Assembly: GCA_037074765.1 (NCBI GenBank) | Contig: JBAMDO010000083.1 | Location: 62,001-126,000 of the forward strand | Length of the DNA stretch: 64,000 nt | DNA from: Mansonella perstans | Taxonomy: Eukaryota > Nematoda > Chromadorea > Rhabditida > Onchocercidae | Reading direction: 5' to 3' | In this document: positions 25,599 through 39,351 of the stretch, one piece after another | Layout of the letters: each line of letters opens with the position of its first letter | Position numbering within the stretch: the stretch's first letter is position 1 | Notes under the pieces: generated by a model | The model's input: the letters and a program-made list of their open reading frames with translations, nothing else | The model's database searches: none | What the model was told of the DNA's origin: nothing | Translations under genes and position numbers: made by a program

Positions 25599-27112
25599 AT
25601 GGCCACATATTTGGGTTCTGTGAAGGTACGGCTTTGAGAAATTACATTTCATTTTTCCAAATACTTTTATTAGGTTAGTATAATATTCGTTGACGTTTTC
25701 CAGGGTATTGTGGCATTGGTTACTGGTGCTGCATCGGGCCTTGGAGCTGGTACAGCGCGACATCTTCTCGAACATGGAGCCAAAGTGGTCATTATGGATT
25801 TACCACAATCGAATGGTGAGATACTGGCGAAAGGAATGGGAGAAAATTGCTTATTTACCGCAGCTGATGTGAAGATTTTAATTTTCAATTATTGCTTTTT
25901 TCTGTGGTGACATTTTCGAAATAAGAAAGCAGTGATGACTTGTAGGTTAAACGGAATTTAAAATGTATTTTTTACTTAGCTAAACTCCATTCATTGTCTG
26001 CATTATTCAGTTGCTTGATAAATTAAGAAATGACAGAAGTAAAAAAAAAAAGAATTCATGCTGAAGTTTATTCCCAATATTGGTAGTAATGTTAAATGTC
26101 ATTTCCAGGTGCAGTCTTCAGAGGAAGTTTCCAATGCATTTCGTGCTCTGATTGATAAATTTGGACAGTTGGATGCTGTTGTGAATTGCGCTGGTGTATC
26201 ATATCCATTCAAGCTATACAATTTGCAAAAGAAGAAAGCTTGTGATCCGGAACTCATCCGTAAAACATTTGATGTAATTACTCTTTCTGTTTAATCTTTA
26301 ATCCTTTATCGACTTGCGAAATTTTTTTTTTCAAGGCTTCTTTTTTCAGTCGAATTTGCATCAAGTTATAGATACCAGTCGGAAGAAACTCGGGGAAATT
26401 TCTGAATGTAAGGTTGCAATGAACGAAATATTTTACCCGCTACATTATTTTGATCTGTTTAGTTTTAGGTTAATGTTTTCGGTACTTTCAATGTTATACA
26501 GCAGGCTCTTGAAACATTTTCGCTTAAGAGCAGGGACAGCATGGGTTTTCGCGGTGTTATCGTCAATACAGCATCGATAGCAGCTTACGATGGACAAGTT
26601 GGACAGGTGCATCATTTTTTAAAGTATTATTGTATTTTAAAAGAGGTCAATGGAAAATGAGTTGTGAATGAAAAAACAATATTTTGCAGTTTCTTTAGTT
26701 TGAAATTGCTTAATGTTACGTCATTTTCTCGTTATAGAGTGCTTACGCAGCTTCCAAAGGAGCCATTGTAAGTGCAACGCTTGCTTTTGCTCGTGACTAT
26801 GCTGAGGATGGAATACGATTCATGACAATTGCACCTGGACTTTTTGACACTCCACTGATGAGTGGACTTCCTGAAAAGGTAATAATGCATTATACTTTAG
26901 TATATCCGATTACTGATGGAATTTTTCTGTTGTTTTACAAATATGAGGTCATTATGTTTCAGGTGCGAACTTTTCTAGCCGACATCGTTCCACTTCCAAA
27001 TAGGTTGGGTAGTCCAGAAGAATTTGGCGCTTTGGTGCGTCATATCATCGAAAATCGCTATTTGAACGGGGAAGTGATACGGTTGGATGGTGGCTTGCGG
27101 ATGCCTCCCTAA
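25599..27112 (+). CDS. ard-1: 3-hydroxyacyl-CoA dehydrogenase type 2 / 17-beta-HSD10 (SDR5C1)
   Basis: Six exons, all phase 0: 25599-25625, 25704-25868, 26109-26273, 26469-26606, 26738-26878 and 26963-27112. They encode 261 residues, the same length as human HSD17B10. The first exon reads MATYLGSVK, followed by [14 protein letters not shown] (NAD-binding loop), [31 protein letters not shown] (catalytic Ser) and SAYAASKGA (catalytic Tyr and Lys). It ends in [12 protein letters not shown]. The family is a mitochondrial NAD-dependent dehydrogenase acting in isoleucine and fatty-acid degradation and on steroids; in animals it is also a scaffold subunit of mitochondrial RNase P, independent of its catalysis. 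ard-1 is the C. elegans name for the orthologue. Its upstream neighbour is an inactive-looking duplicate. Confidence 0.95.
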
Positions 27113-27767
27113 GCCTATATGACATGATCGATTCAAAACTCACCCTTTTTTGTAAAAGCAAAATATAATTGAAACAATAATTGGGAGCCAGAAGCTTTAA
27201 AAAAGATTTTCAAATGAAAATATTTTATAAGTAATCGTCATGTCATATATCCATCAAATTTTTCAAAAATTATATGTTATCTGTTATTCCATGAGCATTT
27301 GTTTCTTGATATTCGTTTTGTGACAAACTTATGTAGTGCCTTTATTCATTTTGTTCTGTTCAGTGGTGTTGTATGTGTTGTTAATTTGTCATGTTGGAAT
27401 AAAGCTCTAAAATTCAGACCGCTTTTTTTTAGTTTTGTTCAAAAGTTATGCTTCTTTAGAAACAAGTACTTTTCATCTCAATGGTTGGTCGTTACGTTGC
27501 GAAAGTGCATAGCATACAGAGCTAGATATTAAGAGAAGTATCCTCACTATTGCTTTCGATATGGTGTGTGACTGCTGGATGTCAGGATGAGCAACATGAT
27601 TGCTGTTGGTAGTGAAGATTAATTTAATGAAAGACGGTAGGATATTTGAATCATCAATGGGTTGATCTAGTTTTTCTGTGAATGTGTGAATTTGTTTGAT
27701 GCCACAAGCCTTATTCGTATATGTCGTTAGACAAGTGCTTTTTTTCTCAGAACAGTCGACAATTACG
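27113..27767. other. Spacer between SDR gene and wapl-1
   Basis: About 650 bases with no coding potential. A strong acceptor-like TTTTTTCTCAG ends at 27750, 17 bases before the wapl-1 ATG, suggesting trans-splicing of wapl-1 mRNA, either as a lone gene or as a downstream cistron. Confidence 0.5.
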
Positions 27768-30700
27768 ATGTCGAATTTCTCAAATTGGAAGACTACGCGT
27801 CGTTACGGTGAACCGTCAAAAAAAGACAAAGCAGCTGCACTTTTCGATTCTGTATTTGCCAATCAGCCAAAAGCATCTACTTCGTTAGCAAGACCTCTAG
27901 ATTTGAATCCGTAATTTTTTGCGTAACCGTTAATTTTGTTCAGGTTATTTGCATTTATTGCATCTGATAATAAGGAGCTTCTCTGAAAGTTAGGTTCGAA
28001 ACTTGATTTTCTTTTTCTCTATTTCTTGAAACCTTCAGATTTGGTAGTTTGGTCATGAGGTTTGAAACCACATTAGTTATAGAAAGCTTTAACTCAGTTT
28101 ATATGTTGTTCGATGTGAACAAAGTGCACTCATGATTTTCAATGTTTTTCTAGTTCGTCGAAACCTGCATCTCCGAAACGGGATCGAGCTCATAATGAAG
28201 TGAATACACCAAGTCCATCAAGCAGCTCATTTCTTTCTCCAGCAGTCAGCATTCCAGACTTCGAAAAGGTTTGTTTCGGGGTTTTAATTTGCTTTTAATT
28301 CTGAAATAACCCATTTATAGCAGCATACTTGCTATCTTCTTTTCTTATACATGAGGATAAGAATACTAAGTAAAGAGTAAAATTTTTGAATTTTTGAGTC
28401 ATGCACTATGTGTTTTCATTTTGGAAAGGGAAATCAGTTGTCCGATGCAGGTTGCAATGGGGCAAGACTTTTATGTGCTGAGACAGTTGTATGGTCAGTG
28501 ACTTGGATGTTCACTTTTATAATAGACGTTTGCATTCAGTGATAGTTTAACGAAAATTTATTTTACGATTTTCAAATCTCTTTTTCTCAGCACTTTATTA
28601 TTCTCTTACTTTGATAAGACCAAACATATTTGCTTCTACAGTTTGATGAAAGCGACGAAGAAGACAGCAATGGCAATAAGTTTGGAAGTAAACATTCATC
28701 AACATCCACGCTAAATATTTCCATGACGCATGCGACAATTTCGGATGGTAAATCTTCTAGTTCATCACCTGTTAAGCAATCTTCTGATGCAGATGTAGAT
28801 CGGCAAAGAACTGAGATTCCCAAACTTCATTCTACTGAATCTAATTTACAACGCGGTGATGTTTTCTGCTTCGAAATTGAGGACGAACAAGATGACATTG
28901 AAGATAGTAATGAGATAGCACCGCAAACAAAACGCGCAAGACCGGAAGAGGGATGTACTAGTTCTCAAGGTGAGACGTTTTTTTAATGAATAGGTTCATA
29001 ATTTTCATTGCTGAAGTAGTTTGTGATGCATTGATATATGAATTTCCAGAATAAAGATATGTCGAACTTGTTTTGCAAGTGCGGTAGGCTAGACACAATC
29101 ACATAATGATATTAACGATATGATATATAGTGCTGTATATTTTTTTGACATACTAAATTTTTTTTTAAGTACAATATATTATAGAAAAAGTGTCTGCTTA
29201 TTTTAGGAAAAATAGGAACTTCTGGAAAAGGATTTGCGCTGGGAATTAAACCTACGTACAAACATAGATGGATGTTGGATGCCGATGATGATAGTGACGA
29301 TGTTGGGTTGCGTTCGAAGCATTCAGATGCGGGTTTAATAGCTTCTAAAGCAGAAGTATGGTTTGTTTTCGTTATTTAGCTGAATGCTTCGTAAGTTATG
29401 AAGCTGTTGCTAAATTCCTGTTTTAGGGAGTTCTAGTTGATAATAAATATTATTGTGAGCAAGGTTGTTGCCTAAGTTTTAATAATTAAATTACTGAATT
29501 TTCAGGACGATGGTACTGCTGCACGAACAAATTTAAGCACCGTTGGTCCGCGAGGTATGATTGTTCATAGCAGGAAAGGCGATCGAGCACATGTTTGGAT
29601 ACGAGATGTTAAGGAAGCACATGAATGCTTAAAGTCGGGTGAACAGGATGATTTCAGTGATGATGTGAAATATATTTTGAGTACTCTTCTGGATCCTTCA
29701 TCGTCGAACAATCTGAAATGTTTGAGGTAATGGAATCTGCATGTTCCTTTGCATCTTGTAGAATTGATGTTTTCTTTTTCCGGACTAATTATTGTATTTT
29801 TTAAGTTTGTTCTTGATATAAAACTTTTGGTGAGAGGTTTGATATCTTAAAAGCCTGGAATGGTTCATTTAGTTTGTCATTTGTATTTTTTTTTTACAAT
29901 TTAGTGTCATATCACTGGCGAAAAAATGTGTTTCGAGCGAATTTCGGCGATTTTTCCGGTCTAAGAATTTAATCAGTCAAACACTAAAAGCAATTCCGGA
30001 CTCGCCGAAGTCACCGGTACTTAAGTCATCCAACCACGCATTTTCAATAAATTTATATTTCGCTTATAAAAATCTAGAAATAAATTGTTTCAGTGCGTCA
30101 TGCAATTCATATATGAAGCTAAATTTAAATGTCATTGTTTGGCTGAATTCTTATCACATTCAGAGTTTGGCACTTTGCATCTCAGTTGTTGTTTACTTAT
30201 TGTCTCGCGATACCACTTCTGTATTCGTTGACGCATCTGCACTCCGTTTGTTCAGTCAGTTGCTAAAATTGGAGCATCCAAATCCGAATGAAGAATGTGT
30301 GAGATATTCGAAAATGGTGAGCACTTGATACTTAGCTAATTACTTAGACAGATCTACAGTTGTGGTTTTATGAACTTTTCTGTTATCGATTAATATTGCC
30401 TTTAAACGATCTGGATGGGTGTAAGGTGCACACTCAATCTTTATATCTTTTTGACGCGTAGATGAGAGTTTCAGGTGATGGATGTATTGAAAGAGTGGTT
30501 GGAAAAATCATTTGCAAATATGGAATCAAAGAAAGTTCAGTTTGATATTACAGAAAAAACTCTTTCGGTAAGATTGCTTAGTTATTCATTGCTTTATGTG
30601 AAACTATGGAAGTTTTTCATATGTAACACATTGTAATGTTATTTCAGCCTTCCTTTCTAATTTTGGAATCTCTTGTTTACATATGCGCACGTAAACATCG

Positions 30701-33188
30701 TGAACAGTCTTTGCAAAGTGAACTGTTGAACGTGGGCATACTTCAGTGGATTGTTTCTAAAAGTATTTTTACTAATTATTTTTTTCCTCATTTACTGCAT
30801 CTTGCAGTTATTGAGTTAGTAGATCAAATTTAAATATTAAGGTCCCTGTGATTTATAAAATACTCGATTTCCAGCTTTTCTTCTAGAAAAGTATATGGAT
30901 GTTCTACTAGTTTAGTTTTTCCGGTCATTCTGATTATTTCTGGAGTGATACTTTGTAATTCGCAAAATCATTATTGAAACTTTTATTTATTTTTGTGTTA
31001 TTATAGTGGACAAAACAGTATTGCGCTTATTGCACGAGAAGATATCAGATGAGGATATGCTTCTGTGCTTGAAAGTCCTTGAACGATGCTTTAGAGTACT
31101 CGAATCAGTGCGTTTTGTTTTTATGAGTTTATATAATATATTTAGACCTTGGCACGCCTTGCCATTTATTGGTGATTTTTGTTTTGAAGTTATATAGCAA
31201 TTATGCATTGACAAATGAAATGATTTTTCGTCATTTCAATAATTTACTGAATTTGGAATAACGTATACATTTTCAAGGCAACAGTCTGCAATGAGAAGAA
31301 CGGAGCATATCTGATTAGCCATCGAGGGAGCGCCCTCATCCAATCATGCGGAAGGTATTTATGAAATCAAAATGTTGTTTAAGAATGGGATTCGAAATTC
31401 TTTGCAATGGGATGAAAAGAAATGCGTTGTTATATAAATTGTGCTAGTAGATAACCATCTGATTTCGGATGCGAGCATCATAATTGTGGTCTTTTCCACC
31501 TAAAACGACTTAAAAAAAAAATTTCAAGGACGGAATGATTGGAAATTATGAAATGTTGGAGTGTAGGATTGCTAGAAAAAATAATGATATTATTATGGTG
31601 TATTCCGTTTTCTACAGCTGTTTCAGTGATTACGTTGTGAAGATTCACCATCGTATAATTTTCTAGACTGATGTCTTTGCTGTTTCGCACAGTAGGACGA
31701 CTTGGTGACGATACCAGTGAATTAAAGGAACAAAATATCACATGTCTGAATAGGATGGTTGGATTATTGATGAGCTTATCATATGAGAATGGTATGTTGC
31801 TTTTTTTCCCTGTTTGATTGTGCTACAGTCGGTTTTATTTTGAAACACTAAATATTACAGAACTGTGCTGCACGAAACTCGGTCAGATGAATGATTTCCT
31901 TTCACTTTGCGTATCCTGCTTTACTTGTTTGGTGCCAAAGTATGTTCGCAAAGAGAAGCAATTTGATCTCATCGTATTGGTCAGTTTTTTTTTTTGAATA
32001 TTTATTTTATTTTACTGTTTGCTTCTAATCTCATTTTTGAGGACTGAAGATTACCGGTATGATGTTTTGTAGCTGTGCAGTCTTTTGGTCAATTTGCTTG
32101 AACGCTGTAATTTCAATAGACGTAAGCTGATTGGACTTACAGTCCCAGTTTACGATCTCGAAAGTAAAGCAGAGAGGCACGAACCAACATTGAAGGCTCT
32201 CAGTCAGGTTATTTTTAATTAATATCTTGCAATTTATAGATGAAGCTATACCTCTGGTCATGTTTCACTAAATTTTTAAATAGTTCACAATTAAAATGTT
32301 GCCTTAAGGCTTTGCATAGGATGGAAAATATTTCTGCTATAGATGTCGCCTGATGTTAAAATGACGAAGTAAATGTCTCTATTCAATCTTTTGTAACAAT
32401 ATAAGCAACATTTAGCTGTTTGTGTACCACGAATCATTGGCTCGTTCGATTGATGAGGAACTGGATAATGATCTTGTTATTGAGGATGCTCAGGATGATA
32501 GTGTTAATCATGAAGAGGAGGCAGAAGGTTATTTTTAATTTTCATTACACGGTTTATCTTCTAAAACTCGATTTTTTTAGTAAGTTGAAGTTGTTGCAGA
32601 TCATGTTAGCAATAGAATTTCTAACATTTCAGATGATGGCCGGTTGCATCGATTACCAGCGGAATTATCTGAGGATGAAATGGTTGAAGCTGTACAAAAT
32701 GCCATGAATAAGGCTAGCTCGCATATGGAAGATTCTGTTTTGGCATCGTATTTCGCACTTTTAATCGGATGTTTATTGTTGCAAAATGAGGTATGTCTTC
32801 GCCGAGTATGCCCTACTTTTTCAACAAAATTGTTTTCATTAATATTAACAGCACTTGATTTGTTTTGGTTTTACAGGAATCAGTAAATATAGTGAAAACA
32901 GAAATGAAAGATGGAAAGTTGGTTGCACTAGTTGAACAGCTTCAGCGTTTTCTGGAATTTATCAAACTAACGGTTTAGTTATAACCAGTTTATTCCATCT
33001 TTATAATTTGGAGCTTTTCAACTTTTTGGAAGACTTGCATCCTGTTTTAATTGTATTTTAGGATGTTTTTTTTATTTTAGTTCATTATTTATAGTTACTG
33101 CATAACAATCGTACTTTAGGATGGAAAGAAAGCACATGTTCGCTTTATGGAACGCATTATTGATTTACTCGATACATTGGATAACTAA
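27768..33188 (+). CDS. wapl-1: WAPL, cohesin-release factor
   Basis: Eighteen exons in phase: 27768-27910, 28154-28268, 28642-28969, 29207-29355, 29506-29726, 29905-30016, 30164-30316, 30475-30567, 30648-30762, 31007-31107, 31278-31354, 31667-31791, 31861-31979, 32073-32207, 32416-32527, 32633-32790, 32877-32972, 33120-33188; 806 residues. The N-terminus (KTTRRYGE...LFDSVFAN) resembles the conserved start of vertebrate WAPL. Residues about 70-250 are acidic, Ser-rich and probably disordered. From exon 5 on it is a WAPL helical-repeat domain: CLSVISLAKKCVSSEFRRFF, SLALCISVVVYLLSRDT, and near the end MEDSVLASYFALLIGCLLLQ. WAPL binds PDS5 and cohesin and opens the ring to release it from chromatin. 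The last intron skips an in-frame TAG that would otherwise end the protein at 32978. Confidence 0.95.
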
Positions 33189-34480
33189 CATTTTCTTTGT
33201 TAATCTGGAATGAAAGGTTTGCAAGTGGCTTACTTTTTATGACTATTTGAATTGTCTTTCACATGTATCAGCTATTTTTACTCGGATTTTGGTTTTTTTT
33301 CAAGTATCATGCGATGTGACATGAAATCATTTACAGGATATTTATTAGATATCTGGCATCTTTTTCTAAAGTTTTTGATACAAGAAATTTAGTAAAATAA
33401 CTTCACACTCGAAAGTTAAATTAATGTTGGAATTGTTTTTGAATACTGCAGCTTCTCTTTATATAACCACTTTTAAAAGTTGATCTTCTCTCTTAGCTAT
33501 GTCCACTGACTTAATGTTGAGAGCCGAACCTTACCTATGTTCAGTACTTTTCGGTGCTTCCAAACCATAAAAAATTTTTTTGTTACATCGGCAGGTAAAT
33601 GATCTAGCAGATATGATCGTAATGATGAGCCATAAAATGTACCTTTTGGATTTTTGTTTGTAGGAAATCATATCAGTGATGTCTTTAATTTCTACAGCTC
33701 TTCAAGATATAAACAATCATTTTCATTTCATAGATGAGACTAGGGATAATACTAAGTGGCTTAGAATACTTTGAATTCCCTTTTGATCGAAATATCTGGG
33801 AAATACTTTTATAATGAATTTGTTAATCAATGATATATATATTTCTTTCATTTCGGGGTTATTTTACTAACAAGAACAATTTGTTCAAATAACATTTACT
33901 AACTGGTTTGCATTCGTATCCCTTATCGTCTCACATCATCAGCAAAAATCTGCATGTAACAGCTCTGAAATAATTACTTCCTCATTTACAGGAGTGTAAC
34001 TATTTTTTACCAAAATAGAACGTATTCATCAATAAATGTAACATGTCGATGATTTTCCGCATATGTGATGTTTTAAAGTGACATCTCATAGGAGCTCGGA
34101 ATGGATGTGAATATGAATTTCAACTGGCGAGGCATTTCACTGAAACACAGCAGCATGCAGATACATTGCATTATTATCTCGGGAATATTTGTTTCTTCTA
34201 CTGCACTATTCTGCTTTATTTGTCATCGCGCACAGCTATTATTTTAGCTTATCGATTTGCGAGCTTCATAATGTTATTTGACCTCGTTAACAATCTGCGG
34301 AACAATATTCTAGACAATATTCTTAAAACTGCTTCATTACATTTACAAAGCAAGGCCACAGTAGCGCAGAAACCAGTTACAGTAATGGTACCATCCTGCA
34401 TTTGACTTGAAGCGGCGTAACATGAAGACTACAAACCTTGTCTTTGCATTTCAAACGAAAACTTCGCCATAGACAAACTC

Positions 34481-34514
<34 letters not shown>

Positions 34515-35089
34515 CACACACACACAGAAAGATTAACTATAATTCACACACACCTAGAACGAGATTTATTAAACATAGATACAAATTCAGCATATCAGAT
34601 TAAAATTTAAATAATAAACGGTTTGCAGTGCGTCAGATGGAAGGCAACTTCATAATAGTTCAAGCACATCATAAAATTATTTAATGCGGTTTTGAAAAAA
34701 AAATTATTTAATGTTAAAATAAAAAAAAAAAAAAACGTAGACAATTTGAAGTATTGGGATAAATAGTGGCCTGAAGTGTTGTGATCGAGATTTAATAATA
34801 CAAAATGAAGTGGAAAGACGCTGCGAACACTAACAGCAAGGGAATAACTGCAAAAAAAAAGCGTAAGCTTTAGGAGCCTATTCTGCATTAAATTCGTTGT
34901 CAGATAAGATTTTCAAAAAAAAAAAGTGCTTTGCGTCAAATCAGGACTGACAGAAACGTACTGAATTAGAACTCCACAAGAAAATCTTCGTTAATGCTTA
35001 ATAAAATACTCAAATTTCGATTAAAAGTTTCCTTACCCGCAAAAGTCCAAATTACAAAACGTATCTGTTTTCTTTCACTCTGTTGGTGA
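33189..35089. other. Convergent intergenic region, wapl-1 to hst-1
   Basis: About 1.9 kb of 3' flanks. It contains an A29 run followed by (CA)6 at 34486-34526 and other A- or T-rich runs. A 79-codon frame at 34166-34405 shows nothing recognisable. Confidence 0.6.
34486..34526. repeat. A29-(CA)6 simple repeat
   Basis: A homopolymer of 29 A (34486-34514) runs directly into six CA units (34515-34526). It could be a slipped microsatellite or, less likely, the poly(A) tail of an old retroposed sequence; no element body is evident next to it. Confidence 0.85.
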
Positions 35090-38000
35090 TCAAGTAAAAT
35101 TAGCTTTAGAAAGTTGATTCTGAAGCCACCTCGGGATCGGCAAATCGTTGCGTAGCAGTAGTTTATGTAAGGAAATATTGTCATCTCTAAAAACAAGATC
35201 TAGTTTCTCACGAAGTTTCTCATTCAATGGTTCATATTTGCGTCCTTTACCTGTACCCAAACATCTTTTTGTTCCTGAAAAAGCAATAAAATTAAAAATA
35301 ATACGCATTTCACTGCACAATTTTAGCACAACTTTGTGCTAGCACTATTTTAAAATTTTTTTTTAGAATAGAAAATCCAAACAGCAACGATTAATCTGTA
35401 CCGTTAATGTAACTGCAAAAGAATCCCTTTTTATCGTCAAATTTGATGAGATCACTGAAGGCAAATTTTGGTGCATGAAGAGTATCAACTAAATATGTAA
35501 CAACAGCCACTGGATTCTTACGAAGCTGTTCACCATCAACTAAATGAATTTGCGTCGATGGATAATAATCTAACCAATGTTCCAGGTGATGCGTGTACCT
35601 GAAATTACAGGTCCAAAGTATTAGATCTTGCTCTCGTTCATACAAAATTGTCAACCGAGAAATCTGTCACTTTATATAATCCCACCAATCATCAGCTCAC
35701 AATTCAGAATGAAATTTGACAGCTAATATAAATGAATACCTTCCAGGTGAAATACAGCGCTTTCTAAGACGTCGTAAAAGAACCGATGAAACGTTTGCAT
35801 CGAGAATTTCATCTAGTTCATGGTTCAATGCTGTTGTATCATTATGTGCACGCATGTGTTGGTACCAAGAATATGCGCGCACTGCTGGGTCCAAAAGAAT
35901 AATCTAAAAAATGAATGCATGACAAAAATGCTTAGATAATTGATTGCTAATTATTTTAATGCAAGAAAAAAGAAGAAATCATTAGTAACTTACAACGATT
36001 TCTGCTTTTGGTAGCAAAGCGGCCGATGTACGCGGAGCATCCGGGTTGTCGAAGTAAGTTGCACTTTTCTCGAAAATAATAAGATGATCAATTTTTGTAC
36101 GAAACTGATCCATATACCTGTAACAGTATTTTTCATGCCACCGACAACCATCTAAGAAGATGGCATTCTCAACAAAAATATAAGCACGCTTACCAATGCA
36201 ATCCACGAGCATAATTTGGTCCTCCAAAAAATTGTAACTCTTCAAATGATGATGGAACTGGATCATTACTAGAGAAATTCGGATGCAAATTAAGAAAGGT
36301 AGCCAGGGCAGTTGAACCAGTTTTCTGCGGCCCCACAATAAGCATATTTGGAAGTGGGATCTCTGAACAATTGAAAGCCTGCGGAAGGATTTTTACATGT
36401 CGCGAATCATCACAAGGATTCTAAAAATCTTTTATAAACGTGGTTCCAGAAAAAATCAGGAAAAGAGAAGGTTGCGGAAATACAACACACAAGTCCAAAA
36501 TGCAAAGAAAAATCTACTAAATATAAAGCAAAATTAAATAGTCAAACCAGTTAGTTTATTTCGCTTTTATACTGGGGTAAATTTTTTTGATTTACCAGAA
36601 TGAGTAAACATCAATTAATAACAAAGAGTGTAAGCTTACACTCCATACAGGGACTTTTTCAGCAGCATAACGTGTAAAATAAGCGGAAGCAATTCGTATA
36701 GGTTCTATCCAACGCAACTGCAAATTCGTCCAACATTTGATAAAGCTTATCACTCGCTCAAAAGAGAAAATGCCGAGGCGATCGTTCGCATAGTTTTGCT
36801 GATGTGTCATGAAGACCGAAAACTGGAAATTTGGATCTTATTTTTATAACTCTTTCCCAGTCATCCTTGAACTACCGATAAGGAACATGCTCCTTATTCA
36901 TTATAAATTATTTCTAATCGGAAAACAAGAAAGCTTTAAATAATAAGAAACTTTACAGTGGAATAAAAATCAATAATAATACCCACCGGGTTAATTACTA
37001 TAGTGAAGAACAGATCACCACCTTCAATGTTGCTCAATAATTTAGTGAAACCATCAGGATATGAGTGGAAGAATTGTGTATGAGTGTAGAGACCACAGGT
37101 TTGTCGCGGAAGTACCTAGACGTAATTTTCTTTAAATTCCAAGTTGCAGAAATAGACTCTAAGTTAGGACTACAGGTTTCAGGATTTTAAAATTAAATGT
37201 TAAAGACAAAATGCTGAAATGGTCATAGGAATGAATGCTAAATGCATAAATGACGAGAGAACCCGGTAATTCTTGTGCAACAGCCTTCTTAATGTCGAAA
37301 AATTACCGAGATATTTCTATGTACAAAGCCCCGGCGTGCTGAAGCAGGTCGGAAATGCGGATATTCCTCTGTTGATGTAACTGTAATATTCCAAATTAAC
37401 TGCCACGAATTATACAAAGCTTCATGAACCGGATAAACACCAGCATGTTGTGGTGATACCGCGTAACCCGAATTGACATGCAAACCCATACCCTAAAAAA
37501 TTTAATCCCTAATGTTAACAAAAAATGGGATTTCATAAATCGAATTTTTCAAGACTTAGCCAGCAAGTATTTTAGAGATTTACAACAGTGAATTTCTAAA
37601 CCATGACGCAAACCTGGGCAAAAAGTTTATTTTGAGTCATGATAGCTTCCAAATATGTTTGATTATGTTCGTGTGCATGATTGTGTTTCCACATATGAGG
37701 AAACCACAAGAAATGTTTGCCAATTTCTGGAAAAAATTATGTTTCTTACATCATATTTCGAACTTGAATGGCACTAAAGTTGAATTCTTGAAACTGTACC
37801 AATTAGCCTTTCGTCACCCTTGTCCTCAAGATAATCACCATTTCGGAAATAGTAACCAGAAAAACCCAAGGAATAAGTGAAATTTGTGATATCTCGACGC
37901 AAACGGTACTGTGATTGCAACAATGCATCCGCATCCGCTTTAGTCATGCGTGTTCCACTTGTACCAACAAATATGTCATCGATGTCGATTTGAATATACC

Positions 38001-39351
38001 GTTCCAAGTCATCGTACATTAAAGATTTTCGCATGTACCTGCGAAAAAAATGCTGAAAAAAGTATGCAGCAAGTTTGTTCTATCTCTTCCATCTATATAA
38101 GGTTTGGATTTCAATGCCAAATTGCAAACTATACCAGAAAAAAAAAATCTAAACCTTAACGAGTCAATAAAAGCTAGTTTGTTCATCCAGTGCGTGAAAT
38201 TATGCCCAAACAAAATTCTTTCAATGCCGTCTTCCGATCCATCGTCCAATATTATACTGGCTCGTTCTTTTCCAAAAATATCATCAGCTAGAACAATACC
38301 TTCGTAGCCTGAAAAAAAGTTGTGATTTCTTCTCATTGCATGAAACAAAATTCTATACAAATCGTTTCTGTAAAAATTCAATTTTTCGCACATTTGGTTA
38401 CGAAAGTTTACAATTCAATCTTATACACTGAGATATCTGAGATAAATTCGAGTATATAATTTATTTACCGCTAATGACATCAAATAATATCCAATCATCA
38501 TTATCCGGTTCTGGTGTATGTAATACAGCACCCGGTTTACCAATAAAGTTGACACGCGACCGTTCACTAAAGCGAAGATTTGTAGGACGTTGCTGGGTAT
38601 GAATTGTCAATTGTGAACCTTTCACTTTTGCATTAATATAGCTGTTGGGTCGATTACTAATGAACGAAATTATACCGACGCCATATTCACGACAATATTT
38701 ATCGAGAAGTTGCCGATTCCATGACAGTAAATTTAAATATTTGTAATAATTTTCGATAATAATAAGCGAGAAACGTCCACGTTTTGCGGTCGTTAAAAGT
38801 GGAAGGTTTTTTGTAAGAGTTTCAACTTTAAACGGTATTTTCAATGCCTCTAATATATTGATTATTTGTTTTCCAAGTTTCGAATATAACGTTTCTACGA
38901 ATACCAACACCTTCCTGTCCGTTACCAAACCTATCTTATTTTTTAGGAATCCATGATGCTTCTGGATTGTAATTGTTTTATTTGGTAACGGACAATGATA
39001 TGGCGGTATATGTTGCGCAGGATACCTGCAAAAATAATACCACTACAGTATAGTAAATCTGCAACATTTTTAATCATAAAAACACACTCACATATAAAAG
39101 TTACAATTATTTCATACATTTATATAAAGTTCTTATTCATCCAAATCATAAATTTTAAAAAAGAAAGCAATAATGAAATGATGAATTAAAGAACGATTTA
39201 TTTAAATGTAATTATCAAAAAATGATTACCTGTAGTGTCGTTTCTCGGTAACATCAATAAGATGAGTGAAAAGAAAGATGAGTGATAAGCATGTGATTAA
39301 AAACGTTAGTTTGAGCCAAAAAATAATGCGCCGAGTTGGCAATGTCAACAT
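35090..39351 (-). CDS. hst-1: Heparan sulfate N-deacetylase/N-sulfotransferase (NDST)
   Basis: Thirteen exons in phase: 39351-39230, 39025-38469, 38308-38155, 38038-37800, 37726-37614, 37492-37307, 37115-36987, 36822-36640, 36420-36194, 36117-35994, 35903-35740, 35598-35402, 35274-35090; 859 residues, normal for NDST. It is a type II Golgi membrane protein: a short basic start (MLTLPTRRIIFWLK) and one membrane segment near residues 10-30. The deacetylase half carries GYEGIVLADDIFGKE, IDIDDIFVGTSGTRM, WFPHMWKH and STEEYPHFRPA. The sulfotransferase half has the PAPS 5'-phosphosulfate loop GPQKTGSTAL, EKSATYFDNPDAPR, DPAVRAYSWYQHMRAH (3'-phosphate site) and the disulfide-type GFFCS...KRCLG near the end. 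It starts heparan sulfate modification, replacing N-acetyl with N-sulfo groups. C. elegans has a single NDST, hst-1. Confidence 0.96.

Noticed and set aside
34486..34526. Poly(A)-CA run as the tail of a retrotransposon
   Set aside because: No reverse transcriptase, terminal repeat or target-site duplication is visible next to it.
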